Shown piece after piece: positions 16,113-20,015 of a stretch of DNA of 20,015 nucleotides. Origin of the DNA: CAYNFR01 sp964396595. GTDB lineage: Bacteria; Bacteroidota; Bacteroidia; Chitinophagales; Saprospiraceae. The stretch spans positions 1-20,015 of the forward strand of contig CAYNFR010000045.1 in assembly GCA_964396595.1 (NCBI GenBank). Direction: 5' to 3'. Position numbers and translations under genes: made by a program. Each line of letters starts with the position of its first letter. The first letter of the stretch is position 1. Under the pieces are notes generated by a model that saw nothing but the letters and a program-made list of their open reading frames with translations, ran no database searches and was not told the DNA's origin.

Positions 16113-16973
16113 ATGGGTTGGTTTAAACGATTAAAAGACGGTATTCAGACTTCTACCAAAGAAAAGAAAGAAGTTCCTGATGGTTTTTGGCAGAAGTGTA
16201 AAGCTTGTGGGGGGACTTTCACGATTATAGAATTGGAAAAGGCATATTTCGTGTGTCCTTCTTGCCATAATCATTTCAGAATAGGTTCTCATGATTATTA
16301 CAATATCCTGTTTGGCAATAAATATAAGTTGCTATTCGAAGATATCGTCAGCTATGACTTTCTTGAGTTTAAGGATGTCAAGACCTATGCCGATAGGCTA
16401 AAAACGGCTAGAGCGCAAACCTCACTCAATGATGCCATCAGTGTGGCAGTCGGACGGGTTAATAAGAAGAATATTGTTGTAGCGGCAATGGATTTCTCTT
16501 TTATCGGTGGGAGTATGGGGAGTGTAGTGGGCGAAAAAATATCGAGAGCTATTGATTATTGCATAGAACGTAAGATTCCCCTTATGATCATTTCAAAGAG
16601 TGGTGGGGCAAGGATGATGGAGTCTGCGTTTTCTCTTATGCAATTAGCCAAGACTACGACAAAGCTAGCGGAGCTAAGTCGTCATCATATCCCATACATA
16701 TCCATGCTTACGGATCCGACTACAGGAGGAGTTACGGCTTCATTTGCGATGCTGGGAGACGTCAATATATCAGAACCAGGCGCATTGATCGGTTTTGCAG
16801 GGCCGAGGGTAATCAAAGAAACAATTAAGCGTGACCTGCCAGAGGGATTTCAAACAGCGGAATTCTTGCTAGAGAAGGGTTTTTTGGATTTTATTGTCAG
16901 TCGTGATAAGCTGCAAGAGAAAATTGACGATTTGCTAAGTTACTTTATGCCTGCTGCTCCAGTAAAATCTTAA
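16113..16973 (+). CDS. accD: Acetyl-CoA carboxylase carboxyltransferase subunit beta
   Basis: Beta part of the carboxyltransferase that makes malonyl-CoA for fatty-acid synthesis, acting with AccA; cytoplasmic. 286 residues, normal length. The N-terminal zinc ribbon has Cys29 and Cys32 (CKACGG) and Cys48 and Cys51 (VCPSCHNHF). The crotonase-like core follows, with RVNKKNIVVAAMDFSFIGGSMGSVVGEK, SGGARMMESAFSLMQLAKT, and LTDPTTGGVTASFAMLGD plus GFAGPRVI as CoA- and oxyanion-hole-region motifs. accA is not in the window. The last 29 bp overlap the 3' end of the convergent bshC. Confidence 0.97.
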   Translation: MGWFKRLKDGIQTSTKEKKEVPDGFWQKCKACGGTFTIIELEKAYFVCPSCHNHFRIGSHDYYNILFGNKYKLLFEDIVSYDFLEFKDVKTYADRLKTARAQTSLNDAISVAVGRVNKKNIVVAAMDFSFIGGSMGSVVGEKISRAIDYCIERKIPLMIISKSGGARMMESAFSLMQLAKTTTKLAELSRHHIPYISMLTDPTTGGVTASFAMLGDVNISEPGALIGFAGPRVIKETIKRDLPEGFQTAEFLLEKGFLDFIVSRDKLQEKIDDLLSYFMPAAPVKS

Positions 16974-18543
16974 AATCAGTATTGAAGGGGTCGCAATGAT
17001 CTATTAGCTTATCGATCCATTCTTTTCCATATTTGGTGTAGTATGGTAAAAATGACTCTCTGCGTTCTTGTAAACTATTATTGCCCGGAAAGTACTTACT
17101 TTTTATTCGGGATATTCTGGAGAGTGTTACTTCGTGCTTATTCTTAGTAGCTTTAATTATTTTATTTTCAATGTAATCTAGTCCTTTTTCTGACTTGGTT
17201 AATGCCCCTATAACGGTTGCCCCTATGGTCTTATCTATGGTTTCAACCTCCAATCTCAGCTTTTCATAAATATCCTTGATTGATTGGCGTGTATGCTGAA
17301 GAGAAATATGGTTTGTAAGTTCAGCTTTGGCTAGGTGGTTTATTATAGTGTCTTCTCGCTGAAAAAGTAAGGCAAGGTCAAAATTAATCGAAGACAGGGT
17401 AGCGTGATCCTTGTATTCTAAAAGTAATAAAGAGTCTCTTCTTACGAGCATAGGATAGGGGATATTAAAAGCTTCAAATTGGCTTTTCCGCTCCAGCCAA
17501 TAGGCTAATTCTCCACCACCTCCTACATACGCGAGATTGGGCAAAGTAAACTCTTGGTATATTGGCCTCAAGACAACATTGGGCGATATCGCCCCGGGAT
17601 TCTGTCTTAGCAGTTGGATGAGGGCTTGGCGGTCATAGACTTCATTATTAATCGTATAGCTGCCGTCTTGATTTTCAATTATACGATGTCGGTCGTCAGT
17701 CATGAAGAATATGTTCAATTCGCGCACATAGGCCTGACTTTTAAAGCCTTGTGCATTCAGTTGGCGCTGGGTACCCATCACTTCTCTAGTCGAAATCGAC
17801 TCTTCAAGATCTCTTATCACCAGCTCAACAAAAGGCTGTTTAAGTGATGGGTTGTCTAGATTGGCGATGATTAAGCCAAATCTGTTAAATAATGTATCGA
17901 TGATCTTCATCATGAACTCGCCGTATGTTTTACTCGAATGATGTGCTCCTTCCAAGATTTGTACAAGTTCAATTGCGTTAGGAGAATAACCGATGAGCGA
18001 TTTAATTTCATTCAGTACATCACTGATACCATCAAGTGTCATTCGCCCTACAGATCCTTTCTGTGCAGTATGCCATGATATGCTGAGCTTGTTAAAATGT
18101 AAGCTTGAGATTTCATCAAAGTCATGATCCTCGCCACCCATGACAAAAGTCGGTACGATTTTATAGTCGGGATTGCGCTCTTGAACCTGTTTACTGAGCT
18201 TTATAACGCTGCATATTTTGTAGATAAAATATAAGGGTCCGGTAATCAATGACGGCTGGTGAGCAGTGACAATGGTAAAGGTTTTGTTGTCAGCAAGTGA
18301 GGCAATATTAGCCCTTACTGCATCAGATGTGTCTATGGTATTATATTGCGCTTCAAGAACGTCTACTAGTAGTTGCCTGTTGACGAGAGACTTAGTTCGA
18401 TTGCGTAGTACATCCACAAAACTGTCGATCTTTGGTGCATATTCGTAAAATGGTCTGAGTAGGGCATCTCCCAATTGATAAGCCTTGTCGGTATGGCTTA
18501 TCTGTGGTAGATCTTTGAAGGAAACGGATTTTTGATAGTACAT
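16945..18543 (-). CDS. bshC: Bacillithiol biosynthesis cysteine-adding enzyme BshC
   Basis: Putative ligase that joins cysteine to glucosaminyl-malate, the last step of bacillithiol synthesis, giving the low-molecular-weight thiol used by Firmicutes and many Bacteroidota. From ATG 18543 it is 532 residues, close to the roughly 540 of Bacillus BshC. The frame is open 46 codons further up to 18681, but the family begins near SFKDLPQISHT, so the shorter start is chosen. Motifs: LLRPFYEY at about 28-35, VTAHQPSLITGPLYFIYK at about 92-109 (nucleotide-site-like core) and FVMGGEDHDFDEI at about 133-145. A helical stretch at about 415-490 fits the C-terminal coiled coil. Neither bshA nor bshB is in the window. 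The stop lies inside the 3' end of accD. Confidence 0.94.
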   Translation of the reverse strand: MYYQKSVSFKDLPQISHTDKAYQLGDALLRPFYEYAPKIDSFVDVLRNRTKSLVNRQLLVDVLEAQYNTIDTSDAVRANIASLADNKTFTIVTAHQPSLITGPLYFIYKICSVIKLSKQVQERNPDYKIVPTFVMGGEDHDFDEISSLHFNKLSISWHTAQKGSVGRMTLDGISDVLNEIKSLIGYSPNAIELVQILEGAHHSSKTYGEFMMKIIDTLFNRFGLIIANLDNPSLKQPFVELVIRDLEESISTREVMGTQRQLNAQGFKSQAYVRELNIFFMTDDRHRIIENQDGSYTINNEVYDRQALIQLLRQNPGAISPNVVLRPIYQEFTLPNLAYVGGGGELAYWLERKSQFEAFNIPYPMLVRRDSLLLLEYKDHATLSSINFDLALLFQREDTIINHLAKAELTNHISLQHTRQSIKDIYEKLRLEVETIDKTIGATVIGALTKSEKGLDYIENKIIKATKNKHEVTLSRISRIKSKYFPGNNSLQERRESFLPYYTKYGKEWIDKLIDHCDPFNTDFKILLEQQA

Positions 18544-18739
18544 AGACTTATTGATGACAACAAATGTCGCATAATGTTTGGTTAATGGAACGGACAAATA
18601 CAGCTTCTGGTCAAGTTTAATACTTTGCTGATAGAAAAGGTTTAAGCGAGAGGATATCATTTGAATAGCGATATCTGACAAAATCCTTAGTGATAGCTAT
18701 ATTGTCCTTATTCATGTCTAGTATATAGTGCTGATATAG

Positions 18740-18747
18740 TAGTTTTG
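18740..18747 (+). promoter_or_regulatory. Candidate -7 box for purM
   Basis: TAGTTTTG matches the Bacteroidota -7 consensus TAnnTTTG and ends 24 bases before the purM ATG at 18772, almost the same spacing as at fbaA. No clear -33 element is seen. The gap to bshC (about 228 bp) shows nothing else I can name. Confidence 0.35.
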
Positions 18748-18771
18748 AGGCTTATTACTTATCCCTGTGTT

Positions 18772-19974
18772 ATGAATGATAAAACTAGGTATGGTTTGCG
18801 AGGTGTATCGGCAGATAAAAACGAGGTACATCAAGCTATTAAACATCTAGATAAGGGGCTATTTAAAAATGCCTTTTGTAAAGTCTTACCTGACCTTGTC
18901 GGCAATGATCCGAATTTTGTTAATATAATGCACGCCGACACAGCGGGAACCAAGACCAGTCTAGCCTATATATATCATGCAGAAACGGGCGACAATACTG
19001 TGTGGAGCGGCATTGTCCAGGATGCCATCGTCATGAATATTGATGATCTGGCGTGCGTAGGATGTACCACTGATATTATCTTGAGTAGTACTATCGGTCG
19101 AAACAAGCAATTGATTTCGGGTGAGGTCATAGCTTCCTTGATAAGTGCTACGCAATCATTCATCGATAGAATCTCTGCATTGGGTGTGAGGATGACATTG
19201 GCAGGAGGGGAGACAGCGGATGTCGGTGATATTGTTAGAACATTAGATGTAGGGATAACTGCCTTCGGCAGAATGCCTATTGATCGTGTAATCGAGAATA
19301 ATATTCAACCGGGTCAGGTCATAGTTGGATTGGCATCTTATGGACAAGCTAGTTATGAATCGGAATATAATGGGGGTATGGGAAGCAATGGACTGACTAG
19401 TGCCAGACATGATGTTTTTAAGAATAGTTATGCACTTGCGTATCCTGAATCTTTTAATCCTGCGATAGCCAAGGACTTAGTTTACGCCGGTAGTCGATCG
19501 TTGACAGAAACGGTAGCTATTAATGGGCAAGACATTAGTCTTGGTAAGTTGGTTCTCTCTCCTACACGCACTTACACACCGATCATTCATCATGTGCTCA
19601 ATGAAGGTATAAGACCTGATGGTATGATCCATTGTAGCGGTGGTGCCCAGACTAAAGTGATGAAGTTTGCACAAGGTGTACACATTATAAAAGATCAACT
19701 TTTAGAGATACCACCCTTGTTTAAGATTATAGAAGCCGAGTCAGATACCGAGAGAAGAGAGATGTATGAAGTATTTAATATGGGTCATAGACTTGAATTT
19801 TATGTAGATCCTGAACAAGCGAAGGACATTATTGCAATCAGTAAGTCATTTGAAGTAGATGCGCAGATAGTAGGCCGTGTGGAGGCTGCGGATAAGACTA
19901 GCTTGACCATTATAGACGATCAGGGTTGTTATAGGTATGGTGCTGTCTATCCGATGGGCAATGCCTATCGTTAG
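18772..19974 (+). CDS. purM: Phosphoribosylformylglycinamidine cyclo-ligase (AIR synthase), Bacteroidota form
   Basis: ATP-dependent closure of the imidazole ring of AIR in purine synthesis; cytoplasmic. 400 residues from ATG 18772; a TTG nine codons earlier is rejected because the family's N-terminus matches MNDKTRYGLRGVSADKNEVH. It is longer than the roughly 345 residues of E. coli PurM, and I recognise it as the divergent Bacteroidota type. Landmarks: LDKGLF at 26-31, HADTAGTKTSLAY at 54-66 and MNIDDLACVG at 88-97, which is the ATP/Mg region equivalent to D-D-A/L in the PurM superfamily. TLAGGETADVGD follows, then the C-terminal AIRS domain (ALAYPESFNPAIAKDLVYAG onward) with MIHCSGGAQTKVMKF and EVFNMGHRLEFYV. 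AIR-synthase function is inferred from the family. Confidence 0.92.
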   Translation: MNDKTRYGLRGVSADKNEVHQAIKHLDKGLFKNAFCKVLPDLVGNDPNFVNIMHADTAGTKTSLAYIYHAETGDNTVWSGIVQDAIVMNIDDLACVGCTTDIILSSTIGRNKQLISGEVIASLISATQSFIDRISALGVRMTLAGGETADVGDIVRTLDVGITAFGRMPIDRVIENNIQPGQVIVGLASYGQASYESEYNGGMGSNGLTSARHDVFKNSYALAYPESFNPAIAKDLVYAGSRSLTETVAINGQDISLGKLVLSPTRTYTPIIHHVLNEGIRPDGMIHCSGGAQTKVMKFAQGVHIIKDQLLEIPPLFKIIEAESDTERREMYEVFNMGHRLEFYVDPEQAKDIIAISKSFEVDAQIVGRVEAADKTSLTIIDDQGCYRYGAVYPMGNAYR

Positions 19975-19982
19975 GATATGCC

Positions 19983-19995
19983 GCCCTTTCAGGGC
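19983..19995. repeat. Short palindrome, possible edge of an interspersed repeat
   Basis: GCCCTTTCAGGGC is a 5-bp perfect stem with a 3-base loop, starting 8 bases after the purM stop. There is no T-tract behind it, so it is not a classical terminator. The reverse strand reads CAGCCCTGAAAGGGCGGCAT, which from memory resembles a REP-like palindromic repeat scattered in many Bacteroidota and Chlorobi genomes. Only its first part is inside the window. Confidence 0.4.
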
Positions 19996-20015
19996 TGATG
20001 CTGTGTGGTGTCTGT

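Noticed and set aside
18544..18681. Forty-six residue N-terminal extension of BshC
   Set aside because: Starting at 18543 gives the usual family length and N-terminus; the extension does not match known BshC starts.

Overview
The window looks like a piece of a Bacteroidota chromosome of roughly 40% GC. The evidence is a protein ending in a type B type IX secretion (T9SS) sorting domain, an HU-like (CCDC81-type) plus SPOR membrane protein, the Bacteroidota form of PurM, bacillithiol synthesis (BshC), and start regions that lack Shine-Dalgarno sequences but sometimes carry the Bacteroidota -7 box TAnnTTTG. I cannot name a genus; a Saprospiria- or Chitinophagia-like lineage is only a guess. Most genes are single-copy housekeeping genes. 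I see no tRNA, rRNA, CRISPR array, transposase, phage gene or defence system.

Layout. 1-1282 (minus) holds most of an ornithine aminotransferase gene that runs off the left edge. It is divergent from a 6-phosphofructokinase gene (1435-2529, plus). 2544-5469 (minus) is a tightly coupled run, hemL then sensor kinase then response regulator, with ATGA overlaps at both junctions. A divergent gene (5661-6722, plus) encodes the HU-like/SPOR membrane protein. 6844-9763 (minus) is the only accessory-looking stretch: a sialidase-like putative lipoprotein with a problematic start codon, a T9SS-exported protein, and a small predicted outer-membrane barrel. Then come yajC (minus) and, divergently, aroK and fbaA (plus). 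The dapB-dnaG pair (minus, ATGA overlap) ends convergently against fbaA. hemE and accD (plus) follow; accD overlaps the convergent bshC (minus) by 29 bp. purM (plus) closes the window and is followed at once by a short palindrome that looks like the edge of an interspersed repeat.

How the genes fit together. Tetrapyrrole synthesis is represented twice (hemL, hemE). Glycolysis has PFK and class II aldolase. The other metabolic steps belong to the shikimate, lysine/peptidoglycan, fatty-acid, purine, arginine/proline and bacillithiol pathways. DnaG (replication) and YajC (Sec translocon) are core machinery. The secreted and surface products of 6844-9763 probably act at the cell envelope, with a glycan as the likely target of the sialidase-like protein.

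No gene-free stretch exceeds 300 bases once starts are corrected; the longest is 9764-10074 (311 bases if the small barrel gene starts at 9763), and it holds only an imperfect hairpin and a 10-bp direct repeat. No clear new multi-gene system is present. The points most worth checking are the start codon of the sialidase-like lipoprotein, the palindrome in front of hemE, the coupling of a two-component system to hemL, and the repeat at the right edge.
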